A DNA stretch of 64,000 bases from Rachicladosporium sp. CCFEE 5018 (taxonomy: Eukaryota > Ascomycota > Dothideomycetes > Cladosporiales > Cladosporiaceae): NCBI GenBank assembly GCA_002077045.2, contig KZ111191.1, forward strand, positions 69,198 to 133,197, in the 5' to 3' direction. Every line of letters starts with the position of its first letter. The first letter of the stretch is position 1. The notes below the pieces were generated by a model. It was not told the DNA's origin and made no database searches. It saw nothing but the letters and a program-made list of their open reading frames with translations. Both the position numbers and the translations under genes were made by a program. Below are positions 55,545 through 64,000 of the stretch, in pieces.

Positions 55545-56478
55545 ATGGCAGCGTTGAACATGTCGACTCCACACACCTCCCAAACCGCCCCTCAGAAGCT
55601 CCGCCACCTCCTCTCCGACCCTTCGCACACAGTAGTAGCACCAGGCGTCTACGATGGAATCTCCGCCCGCCTCGCCCTCGCCCAGAATTTCGAATGCCTC
55701 TACATGACCGGCGCCGGCACGGCCATGTCTCGCCTCGGAATGGCAGATCTTGGCCTCACGACATTCACCGACATGCATCAGAATGCTGCTATGATCGCCT
55801 CGCTCGGTCCGTCGGTGCCTGTCATTGCTGATGCGGACACGGGGTATGGTGGGCCGATTAATGTGGCGCATACCGTGAGGGGTTATGCGAGGGCTGGGGT
55901 TGCGGGACTGCATATTGAGGATCAGGTGGTGTGGGCATTTGGCTGGGAAGCTGCTGGTGTCTAGAGAGGTGTTTGGGAATCGGCTAAGGGCGGCCTGTGA
56001 GGCGAGGGATGATAGTGGGAGCGGGATTGTGATCATCGCAAGGACTGATGCGAGGGCTGGGAAGGACGCGGAGGGTAATGGTGGCTTTGATGAGGCTGTG
56101 CTTCGATTGAAGATGGCTGCGGAGATTGGAGTCGATGCGCTGTTCTTCGAGGCATTGCAAGATCAAAGAGAATGCGAGAGGGCGATTGCTGCGCTGCCGA
56201 AGGTTCCAGTACTGCTGAACATGGTTCCTGGGGGTAAGACTCCAATCATGACCAATGCTGATGCGAAGAAGCTTGGTTTCCGTATCGTAATCTGGCCGAC
56301 TGCTGGGCTTGAGGCTGTAGTACCCGCGCTGGAGAACACGTATCGAGCGCTCAAGGAGGAAGACGTGGTGTATACGGAAGGTGCGCTGGGACCAGGCAAG
56401 CTCTTCGAAGTATGCGGTCTAAAAGATCTGATGGCCTTCGATGAGAGCGTGGGTGGCAAGGCGTATAGCGGATCATGA
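55545..56478 (+). pseudogene. PEP mutase/isocitrate-lyase-like gene with frameshift
   Basis: The family cleaves or rearranges C-C or C-P bonds of small carboxylates (oxaloacetate hydrolase, methylisocitrate lyase-like, PEP mutase). The first part (ATG 55545 or 55560) shows VVAPGVYDGISARLA, MTGAGTAMSRLG, VPVIADADTGYGGP (Mg-binding Asp) and GLHIEDQV, then frames part at about 55930. The second part continues in another frame with CGHLAGKLLVSREVFGNRLRAA, IIARTDAR and VLLNMVPGGKTP to TGA 56478. The catalytic Cys of CGHLAGK is present, but the residues normally between EDQV and it (including a basic pair) are absent, consistent with loss of about 11 nt. No intron signals fit. Probably inactive, unless it is an assembly error. 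Confidence 0.75.
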
Positions 56479-56922
56479 AGGATCGGCACTCGTTGCTGGA
56501 CATGCCGGCATATTCTTGTTCGTCTTCACATGCGACCGCAACGGTTTACAAATGCTGCGGTGCCATCGATCGGCAAAAGCCTTTGTATCTAGCAAAGCTC
56601 CAAGACTCCAGACCTAACCTGTCTCGGGCGATGACTAGCGGCGATACGTCGATGCAGCGATTATTGTAGCGGCTACAGAGCGTTGATGAGAGCTTTGAGG
56701 AGTACAGGTCACTACTTAACCCATCGACTTCGGCTGGGACAAGTCGCCCGTTCCGCGGCACTGCTGGTAGAAGTGATTGAGATCGAATTCACCGAGCCGC
56801 CACAAAGGAGCAGTGAGCCCTCGCAATACATTATACAGTAGTATGTACAGCACAGATCCTGCGCAAAGCCAAATGGTATCATCCAAAACGCCGATTTTCG
56901 ATTGCGCCCAATCTCCCCTCAA
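56479..56922. other. Convergent intergenic spacer
   Basis: 444 bp between the stops of the PEP-mutase-like relic and the zinc-ribbon gene. No feature seen. Confidence 0.55.
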
Positions 56923-57360
56923 TCACTTATACACGGGCTGCCCTCCACTCTGCTGATACTGCTGCGGCGGCGCTCCTCCACCAGGCGGCCCTTGACTCCA
57001 CCCCTGATATCCCTGCTGCTGCAACGGTATCGGCCCTCCCGGCGGCGGCGCACCCCCATTCATCTGGCTCTGCACATCTGGCCGGAACTTGATGTCTTGC
57101 TGGAAGTTACACACATGGCAGCCGACTGATTGGTATGGTTTCAAGCTGAAGGGTATGAGCGGGACGAAGCAGAAGGTGAACCATTCCCAGCGTTTGTAGA
57201 CGCCGGCGCTGAAGTTGCCGCAGTTTTGGCATTGCGCTGTGATGTGCTCGGCGCCGGAGACGAGGGAGGAGAAGGTGTGGGTGCCGCAGGTGAAGACTTG
57301 GTGGTGTCAGTGAGCCGTACAAGCGATTTATTTCATGCAGTGCAACTTACTGAAGGCCAT
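56923..57360 (-). CDS. Zinc-ribbon (zf-ribbon 15-like) small protein
   Basis: Exons 57351-57360 (MAF plus one base) and 56923-57296 give 127 aa. After FTCGTHTF come two CxxC pairs, CQNCGN and CHVCNF, separated by a hydrophobic block (RWEWFTFCFVPLIPFSL). This is the layout of fungal zinc-ribbon proteins in which the hydrophobic stretch between the knuckles may associate with membranes. The C-terminal 50 residues are Pro/Gly/Gln-rich and probably disordered. The 54-nt intron has a GTAAGT donor and an AAG acceptor. Function unknown. Confidence 0.78.
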
Positions 57361-58095
57361 ATCGCACGGCTATGCTCGGGTGTAACTCTGGGGCCCAGGT
57401 ATGAGGTGCGCCTGTCTTGCAGCTTTTGGCGACTAAGAAGATGCGCGGATGCGGTGCAAGTAATCGAGATCGGTTTGGCTTGTGGTACGAGGGCTGAGGC
57501 AATATACTATGGTACCTCCGTATTGGGAGATGCTGGAGGATGGTTTCAAGTTGCTCATATGATCGACGACATGGAGCTTCAACGCCACAGACGCGTGGAT
57601 TTAAGCATATTTGCTACGCAATCGGTGCACAGCCACGCTGGGCATGCATGTCACCGTTGCTGTAGACTGACGTAGCTGGGTCTGGACGCCGAATGTTGGA
57701 CTTTTGGTGGGGGTGGGCATGGAGTTGTCGAGACGGCGCAGTAAGTTGACTACCAAACATCGATCTTGGGTATCGCCACTCTCATATCCTGTCTACCTAG
57801 GTACATACGACAGACGTGGCCACATCTCCCTACTAGCCTCACCAACATAAGTTTACCTGTGTCACTCTAATTTCCTGAAGTTCCTCCTCGAGTTGCGACC
57901 ATTTACTCCGGTGGAAACAAGCAGGCACTGGAGCCCCAACGTTGACCAAGATCGCGACACTCACCAGAAGCCGATCATTCTGTCTCTAGCGCGGCGACGT
58001 TGATCCAACTCTGCGATCTGACCCGCACGAGCTCAGTATCTCCAAGCTGTCCTTTGAACGGACACAAGAGCTCATTCGGATCCGCACCTGCCAGC
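57361..58095. other. Intergenic, divergent promoters
   Basis: About 735 bp between divergent genes. The downstream reading frame stays open from 58000 but has no ATG until 58096. No other feature. Confidence 0.55.
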
Positions 58096-59610
58096 ATGGA
58101 CTCCCACCATGACCCGAAGCTGCTCTACGCCGTTTCAGGCATCAAGGCCTACCACATACAAGATGGCCACGAGCAGAGCCTGACGCCGTCCGGACCTCAG
58201 ACACTCTCGCTGTTGATGGTACCGACAGACTCTGAATACGCCGATCTGCCATCCTCCCAAACGGCTGATCAGGACTTCTATCTACATCTAAACCTCCCTC
58301 CAGAGCTCGATCTGTCGCTACCGGCCACGACGCAGATCTACCATCAGCCTCCCACATCTTACCTTATCCCTCGATGGGATCTCGGGCCAGACAGTGGCGC
58401 CTTCACGCGGATCGAGTTCCCGAGAATAGGCTCAGGAGTCACGCAGGAGGATGTCGACACCTTCGAGACAATCCTAGCTCAGTGCACGGCCTTTCTTGAA
58501 CGAGCACGCCCGCCTCTGCCAGGACGCCCAGGTGAGAAGGGAGGCAAGGCTGCAGGTTATGAGTACAACCCAGCAGACTACGCTCCAGGAGGACCATACG
58601 CGAGAGAAGGCAAGAGTGGAGGTGAGATTGTGCTGGTCGACGAAGATGATGGCTCTGTCGTTGGTGAGCTGGGAGGCGATGCAAAGATCTTCGAAGATCC
58701 GCGTCTCCGCCCGGGGTCGAAGGATCCAGTTGAGGTGCAGGTGTCTGCAGATGGGAAGCGCATTGAAGTGCGACCGATCTCTGAAGAGTATCTCCGTCTG
58801 GCGAAGCATCCAGCCTATGCTAGCAGCACCATCGTGCAACAGGCAGCTACAGCTTCAAGACTGATCGTCACAACATCAAGCAGCATCAGCAACTACCTCA
58901 CCTCCGGCGCCGAGAGCTTCACGACCAAGACCAAGCCTGCAGCTAAGCCCATGGAGTTCAACTCTGCCACTCACCAGCGTGTTCGGAGGATCAACACTTT
59001 CACTCAATCTGCTGCGGGTATGAGCTCGAAGACTGTCGGCTCGCTTGCTGGCATCACGCAGAATGCTGCGGCGAGGATGGCGGGGCATAAGAAAGACAGG
59101 GCGAACAAAGGGTATGATACCAAAGGCAACCCGCTGCCGGCGGAGGAGTATAAGCCGGGTTTGCTGAACAAGAGTCTGATTGCTTTCACCACGATCGCGG
59201 ATGGGATTGCGTACTCGGGCAAGAATCTGCTTACCTCCGGTGGTGCTGCAGCGAGTACCGTGGTGGGACACAGGTATGGTCAAGAAGCTGGGTCCATCGC
59301 GGCCGAGCTTGCGGGTGGCGTGAAGAATGTCGGTCTGGTGTACATCGACGTTACTGGCGTTTCAAGACGCGCTGTCATCAAGTCTGTGGCGAAGGGCATG
59401 CTTGTTGGTAAAGTGAGGGGTGGAGGTGAGGTCATCGTGGGTGGTGGCGACGGGGGAGAAATCCCCGAAGAAGATTGGAAGCGTGCGCAAGGCAAGGGTG
59501 CTGCGCCTGGTGCGCCGGGGTTTGCGCCTACGCAGGGTGAGTATAGAGGGTATGGGACTGGGAGTGAGAAAGGTGGAGCGGCGCCGCCGGAGTATTATGA
59601 GAAGCGATGA
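58096..59610 (+). CDS. Senescence/spartin-domain protein
   Basis: Single exon, 504 aa from ATG 58096 (MDSHHDPKLLYAV). The N-terminal half (about 1-170) is an all-beta-like region ending in an IPRWDLG block that resembles the spartin/ERD7 N-terminal part. A charged Gly-rich linker follows. Residues about 270-450 form the senescence domain: ASRLIVTTSSSISNYL, RVRRINTFTQSA, then repeated Gly/Ala-rich helices (TIADGIAYSGKNLL, EAGSIAAELAGGVKNVGLVY). These are amphipathic and in spartin relatives act at lipid droplets and membranes, including lipid transfer in mammals. The C-terminus is disordered and ends PPEYYEKR. Confidence 0.82.
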   Translation: MDSHHDPKLLYAVSGIKAYHIQDGHEQSLTPSGPQTLSLLMVPTDSEYADLPSSQTADQDFYLHLNLPPELDLSLPATTQIYHQPPTSYLIPRWDLGPDSGAFTRIEFPRIGSGVTQEDVDTFETILAQCTAFLERARPPLPGRPGEKGGKAAGYEYNPADYAPGGPYAREGKSGGEIVLVDEDDGSVVGELGGDAKIFEDPRLRPGSKDPVEVQVSADGKRIEVRPISEEYLRLAKHPAYASSTIVQQAATASRLIVTTSSSISNYLTSGAESFTTKTKPAAKPMEFNSATHQRVRRINTFTQSAAGMSSKTVGSLAGITQNAAARMAGHKKDRANKGYDTKGNPLPAEEYKPGLLNKSLIAFTTIADGIAYSGKNLLTSGGAAASTVVGHRYGQEAGSIAAELAGGVKNVGLVYIDVTGVSRRAVIKSVAKGMLVGKVRGGGEVIVGGGDGGEIPEEDWKRAQGKGAAPGAPGFAPTQGEYRGYGTGSEKGGAAPPEYYEKR

Positions 59611-60264
59611 CGGGATGATGCGATGAACAAAGTGGGACGTGATGGATGAGCGCTAGCTAGACATGTGCATATCGATATGATGAACGAGGACCTGCACTTC
59701 CACGATTATCGATTCGAGTTCGTTGAAGTATTGACAGACGTGTGCGGGTTGCGAGGAGACAATCTAGCACAGCGGAGCACCATGAGCTCTGTCACATTTA
59801 CTTGCGATCAGCACCGCCGTCGTGATGGTGCGATGGAAAGTGCAGTGGAGTAAGGGATCAGGGGAAAGTTCAAACTCTTGGGAAAGGGGTGTGGGTGAAG
59901 CATTTGTTGCATGCGCATTAAGCTTAGTTCAATGCTATGCATCTGTCATTCATGTCTCATCTTCTCGTCACTCCGTAGCAGCTAGCCGGTGTCGTATGGC
60001 CCCCATACTGCCGACTCGTGATGGCAGAGCCAGCGTCTTGCTGCAACTGACAGCATGCGGGTCTCTGAAGCAATGAGGCCGGAGCGGCCTTGCGTATGCG
60101 AAGGACTAGCGCTCTGCTACGACGCTGGCGGTGTGGCCAGCAGCAGTCTGCCCAACGTTCATCTTCTGCAGCTTACGATCTCTGACACTCTGGTGTGTCC
60201 CTCATCGCTGTGATCAGCGTTCTGTAGCCCAGATCCGTCGTTATTCCGTCCATGCTTCCATCTC
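59611..60264. other. Convergent intergenic spacer
   Basis: About 650 bp between the stops of the senescence-domain gene and CSN7. No feature seen. Confidence 0.55.
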
Positions 60265-61116
60265 TCACCGCCCAGAAGACTTTCCCATCTTCCCAAACAT
60301 CCCGCCAATGACACCCGCACCCCTCTTCTTGCCTCCACCACCGCCAAGTCCGCCATCGACATCCATCGGATCCGCATCGTCATCCTCGTCCTTCCTGATC
60401 CCCGACCGTATGCCCTTGCTGTTGGCTTGCGCAGGATTCCCACCGCCCTTCCCGCCTTCCTCGAGCGCAGCGCTGACCTGCTTCTCCCGCCTGGCCTCAG
60501 CTTTCGCTTTCTTCTGTGCCGCAGCTTCCACGTTCGCGATCTCGGCTTGCAGGTCTGAGAGCACTGAGTCGCAGCGCTGAGACCAGGCGCTCAGATCGCC
60601 GAGAAGTGAGGCTATGCTGCCTGGTGCGAGGTCTCGGAGTGGTGCGACTGATGTGATCACCACGGTCTGAGCGGAGGGATTGAGGGTTGCAGTGAGGAGA
60701 GAGTTGTAGATCGCGATGGTGACGAGCGACTCGAGCTCAGAGGTCGATGAGAGATCAAGCTTGGATGTGAGGGTCGCATAGCTGAGATCTGCCGAAGATG
60801 CAGCCGCGTAGGTGAGGAGTGAGAGCAGCTTCAGCTTCTGCGTTTGCTGCTCTGAGAGTATCGGGTTGGAGGCGTTGGCCTTGTAATCTTGCCATGTGCC
60901 CCACGCGAAGATCTCGAGGATGTAATGATAGACGCCGAACTCATCGCTGCGGCGTAAAGCGTGGATGTTGGGTTGTTGGAGGAGCTCGGCGAAGACGTAG
61001 GTGTTTGGCGCGGAGGTGGCTTGGGTAATGAGATCGATGGCGGCGCGAGGAGAGGTGGCGGACTTCGCGAGCGCGAGGTAGGGCGCTAGAGCTGTGAGGG
61101 CGCGTGTCTGGTCCAT
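60265..61116 (-). CDS. csnG: COP9 signalosome subunit 7
   Basis: Single exon, 283 aa from ATG 61116. Subunit of the COP9 signalosome, which removes Nedd8 from cullin-RING ligases and controls light and developmental responses in filamentous fungi. The N-terminal helical repeats are clear (APYLALAKSATSPRAAIDLI, APNTYVFAELLQQPNI, YHYILEIFAWGTWQDYK). The winged-helix PCI part follows (KLKLLSLLTYAAA to ESLVTIAIYNSLLTATL). A C-terminal coiled coil (LSDLQAEIANVEAAAQKKAKAEARREK) leads to an acidic then Gly/Lys-rich tail. Length and order match CSN7/CsnG. Confidence 0.9.
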   Translation of the reverse strand: MDQTRALTALAPYLALAKSATSPRAAIDLITQATSAPNTYVFAELLQQPNIHALRRSDEFGVYHYILEIFAWGTWQDYKANASNPILSEQQTQKLKLLSLLTYAAASSADLSYATLTSKLDLSSTSELESLVTIAIYNSLLTATLNPSAQTVVITSVAPLRDLAPGSIASLLGDLSAWSQRCDSVLSDLQAEIANVEAAAQKKAKAEARREKQVSAALEEGGKGGGNPAQANSKGIRSGIRKDEDDDADPMDVDGGLGGGGGKKRGAGVIGGMFGKMGKSSGR

Positions 61117-61845
61117 TGCGAGGATAGAGCCGGTAACGTGGGAATGGTGGGAGTAGTGTCAATTGCTCGGCTTCCTTGCTTGTAGTGACAAGTCGATATG
61201 AGTTCGGGGTTACTGCTCGGAGATAAGTTCGTTGCTCATTGTGGCTTTATAGGAGGTTTTGTTCATCCTGTCTTCCCACCACCTCATCCACGAGATGCAG
61301 GGCTCCCACTGGACGCCGTGTAGCAGTTAATCAAATGGCTTGACCACTGCGTTCCCTTGCTACGGAATGTTGATTGTCTCGACATGCTAGTAAGTATTCT
61401 GCAGCTACTCGCGGTATATCACATGCAAATGCGTTGACTGACCAGTCACCGAGGAAAGTCATCACTGACAGTGGGCCCAGACGGTGGATCAGGATGAACA
61501 CTTTGATCTGCTCAGGCTATGTAGGGAGTACGAGCATGATGGCTACCGTGACAGGGCTGAACGACCATACATCCCGTGCGTGCTTCGCCTTGCGCCACAT
61601 GCATGCATGTCCTCCGCCTTGCGCTTCAGACGGTATTCTCAGCCTCGTGCTAGGTGGCTAGAAGGCCACTCTTTCGCTCAACTTTCGCAGCAGTGTTCTA
61701 CAAGGCATATTTCCTTCAGCGGAGAGGCAGTTACACGGCGGAGCGTGTTACCATCGGAGAGAGTCTGCTAGTGGAGCGAGAGTGTGGTGCGATCACACCC
61801 GGAAGAGGTGAGGTACTGTAGGACAGAGAGGGACGGACAAGAACC
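61117..61845. other. Intergenic, subtelomeric
   Basis: About 730 bp. It presumably contains the CSN7 promoter. No repeat or gene recognised. Confidence 0.55.
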
Positions 61846-62328
61846 ATGCTCGACGATACTGCTCTTGCGCTCATTCTTTCATATTCCCGCGTGGAGCACC
61901 AACCACAATGGTCAGAACTTCGCAGGTTGTTTGGACCGGAGCGTTGGGAAGCCCAGCCACAGACGACTCCAGAGGACTTGAAGGCAGGTACACTTCTTGC
62001 GCGGCACAGACGCTCTGCGCCAGGACTCCACGAGCAGTCGGGTGAGATCCAGAAACATCGCATTGACAAAGGGTCCACTATCAGCTGGGCTGCGAACCTC
62101 CGCTTTGTAACGGGTGTGCTACATGCCTCAGAACGATCAGCCGCTGCTCTAGTGTCTGCGTATAAGATGTTCGAGTGCCAGTGCGGCTGGGACATGACCG
62201 AGGGCAACCATGCACCTGATGTCTGTAGGTGCGAGCGGGCTGCTCGTGGTTTTGATGTCGATGCAAGCAGTCATTCTATTGTGAGAACACCAGGTTACTG
62301 CTATTACATCGCGGTCGCGTATCGCTAG
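61846..62328 (+). CDS. Hypothetical subtelomeric ORF
   Basis: 160 codons from a true ATG. The first 40 residues form a possible helix-turn-helix-like run (DTALALILSYSRVEHQPQWS, RRLFGPERW), vaguely like fungal Myb-type regulators. The rest has no motif that I recognise. An overlapping minus-strand ORF of similar size weakens the case. It is the last non-repetitive ORF before the mutated repeats. Confidence 0.3.
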   Translation: MLDDTALALILSYSRVEHQPQWSELRRLFGPERWEAQPQTTPEDLKAGTLLARHRRSAPGLHEQSGEIQKHRIDKGSTISWAANLRFVTGVLHASERSAAALVSAYKMFECQCGWDMTEGNHAPDVCRCERAARGFDVDASSHSIVRTPGYCYYIAVAYR

Positions 62329-62400
62329 ACTGCAGATACGGGTTTAAATACCTCAGATTTGCAATCATAGACTTCGGAGTCGACGACTTGCATATTTAAC

Positions 62401-63012
62401 AAGGTCTTAAGTCGAAGTAAGGCCTTCGCTCGTCGCTATAGCTACCGTCTTCTTTAGCTCGACTAGCTTTATATCGATTAGACGGACGCGATAGATCTTA
62501 CGATTAGGGTATAAGCTATAGATCTCGTCTATAAGTAGGCGGCGCCCTACCTTTCTATTTTAAGCTATATAATTAATACCTAGGCTTAGATAGATACTTT
62601 ATAACGCGCGATCGTAGTATATCCTAATCCTAAGGATTATAAGGTAGAATAGCGAGAATAGATTAAAAGAGTTTATATTAACGAATTAAGGGATATAGCG
62701 GATATACTAAATATTATTATAGGTAATATATACTTTATATATATATAGATTACTTAGGAGAACTCCGTTACCTCTACTACGATTCTCCTATTAAGGTATA
62801 GGGATAGTTTATAGAAGGCTTCCGAACTTAGCTTAGCGCCTACTAAGGTTAAGTTATCTCTATATAGATTATACTAGGTATACGTACGTATAAGTAGCGC
62901 CTTAGTAATATAGATAGAAAGGGAATCTTAGTACTTTATAGGGACTACTAAAAGTATATATAATAAAGAAACGGGACTACTAAGAAAGCGTTCCTACTAT
63001 ATATATATACCA
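62401..63012. repeat. RIP-saturated repeat block (no CpA/TpG)
   Basis: Reading every line, I find no CA and no TG dinucleotide in 612 bp, while TA is extremely common and CG persists (for example 62411-62480). RIP in ascomycetes converts CpA to TpA, so this is RIP taken to completion. No ORF survives, and the original repeat cannot be named. Confidence 0.85.
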
Positions 63013-63060
63013 ATTCTATATATTAATAATTATAGACAAGATTAATCTATAATACATATA

Positions 63061-63900
63061 CACACCTAAGGAACAAGGAAGCGATTAGAGTAGAGGAGAG
63101 GATGTTACTAAAGACAGGGAACAGCGACAGGACAGAGGTAGAGGACAGAGGGGAGTAGGAGGAAGTTAGGGGTTCCCCCTATAGTAGAGGAAGACACCTA
63201 CCTAACAGCACTAGACCCTAGACACCTAGACAGTTCAAGCACTCTAGAAGGACATCTTAGGGGCCTATGAAGGATAGGACTTACATGCTAGGGCATATAA
63301 GATCCTACTTTAGAAGGGTGCTTATATTATTAACATCCTCTAAGCTAGGACCTTAAGACAACAACAATAAAGCCTAAGCACTAACCTCCTCCTCTAGGAG
63401 ATTAAAGAATTTAGAAAAGAGTTCTAGAGGAGCACCCTCTAGGGATAGTAGAGCTAGTAGAGCTAGTAGAGAACCTAGGTAAGAGCTATAGCTAAAGAAC
63501 AGCCTATAGGGGTAACAGTTAGGATTCAAGACCTAGAGGAGCGTAAGGAGATTATAGGACTCTCCTATAAGGAGCTAGTAAAGAGGATTAGAAGGAAGGA
63601 GGTTATTAGGGTAAAGTAGACGGGGAGTAGGAGCATTAAGGTGTTTATAATAGGACAAGAGGCTAAGAAGGAGCTTAAGAAGACTAAGAGCTAGACTAAA
63701 AGGCTTATACCATTAGTAAGGATTATAGCCTAGGCATTTCAAGTTCTAGTATATAGGATACTACTTAGCTTTAGCCCTATAGAGGAGAGCTAGCTTAAAG
63801 AGCTATAGAGGGAGAACTAGGCTATTATACTAGGGAGTGAGTTCCTAAGAGTAGCTTGGCTAAGGAAGAAGCATAACCTAGGATAGACATATAGCTTAGT
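63061..63900 (+). mobile_element. Retroelement gag-like relic, stop-ridden, abutting telomere
   Basis: From 63383 to the telomere boundary one frame has 17 TAG stops but no TAA or TGA. Between stops it reads like the gag-type first ORF of fungal LINE (Tad-like) elements: a Gln-rich start, an EERKEI..YKELVKRI block and a late LRVAWLRKK-like block. TAG replaces what are probably Gln (CAG) or Trp (TGG) codons. Only the 3' part of the ORF is seen before TTAGGG repeats begin. Element class is inferred from memory of the family. CG and CAG/CTG are rare here while other CpA remain. Confidence 0.5.
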
Positions 63901-63903
63901 GGG

Positions 63904-64000
63904 TAGGGTTAGGGTTAGGGTTAGGGTTAGGGTTAGGGTTAGGGTTAGGGTTAGGGTTAGGGTTAGGGTTAGGGTTAGGGTTAGGGTTAGGGTTAGGGTT
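63904..64000 (+). repeat. Telomere repeat (TTAGGG)n
   Basis: About 16 uninterrupted TTAGGG units run to the window end in the orientation of a right chromosome end (G-rich strand 3'-outward). The array starts directly after GTGGG with no transition sequence. Confidence 0.98.

Noticed and set aside
1..64000. CRISPR array, bacterial operon or prophage
   Set aside because: Spliceosomal introns, telomere repeats and fungal gene families show this is eukaryotic nuclear DNA. No spaced direct repeats were seen.

Overview
This is nuclear DNA of a filamentous ascomycete, probably a dothideomycete. The signs are many short introns (about 45-75 nt) with GT..AG ends and CTRAC-like branch sites, fungus-specific families (Zn2Cys6 regulator, HET, SomA/Flo8, alpha-arrestin, CSN7, ACR3, DUR3) and a right end made of TTAGGG repeats, so base 64000 lies at or very near a chromosome end. 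The large duplication resembles what is reported for duplicated or hybrid black-yeast genomes, but the species cannot be named from sequence alone.

Layout. (1) Bases 1-32511 form one huge inverted repeat around a gap of exactly 100 N (16176-16275). Each arm carries, from outside inwards: TFIIA large subunit (TOA1), a degenerate Rossmann/SDR-like protein, the arsenite transporter ACR3, a glutathione transferase, a SomA/Flo8-like LisH regulator, a small helical protein with an in-frame stop, a GNAT acetyltransferase, a xylitol-dehydrogenase-like enzyme with a possible mitochondrial presequence, and the 5' half of a DUR3-type urea transporter. DUR3 is cut at the same base on both sides of the gap. 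From the gap out to SomA intron 1 (about 7.3 kb per arm) the arms keep perfect register and I found only two substitutions. Outside that point they diverge abruptly, with indels, strongly changed introns and UTRs, and one copy of the glutathione transferase broken. (2) Bases 32.5-54.2 kb are a single-copy housekeeping and regulatory region: alpha-arrestin, POT peptide transporter, BAP31/Yet3, DUS3, Zn2Cys6 factor, alpha/beta hydrolase, DUF2237, PET117, VMA10, a lipase, an SCP2 protein and a HET-domain protein. (3) Bases 54.5-61.1 kb hold a 414-bp terminal-inverted-repeat element, a frameshifted PEP-mutase/isocitrate-lyase-like gene, a zinc-ribbon protein, a senescence-domain protein and COP9 subunit 7. 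(4) Bases 62.4-63.9 kb are mutated repeat DNA: a 612-bp block with no CpA or TpG at all, then a retroelement gag-like relic lacking CG and CWG but keeping other CpA, running directly into the telomere repeat.

The genes do not form one pathway. Possible functional links are ACR3 beside a glutathione transferase (metalloid and thiol stress) and PET117 divergent from VMA10 (shared 382-bp promoter). The most notable signals are the inverted duplication with its step in arm identity, the two adjacent subtelomeric blocks with complementary mutation signatures, and a lipase whose nucleophile elbow seems to be spliced from a 10-nt and a 2-nt exon.

Limits: all exon models were made by eye from splice signals, reading frame and family memory. 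No alignment, HMM or transcript evidence was available.
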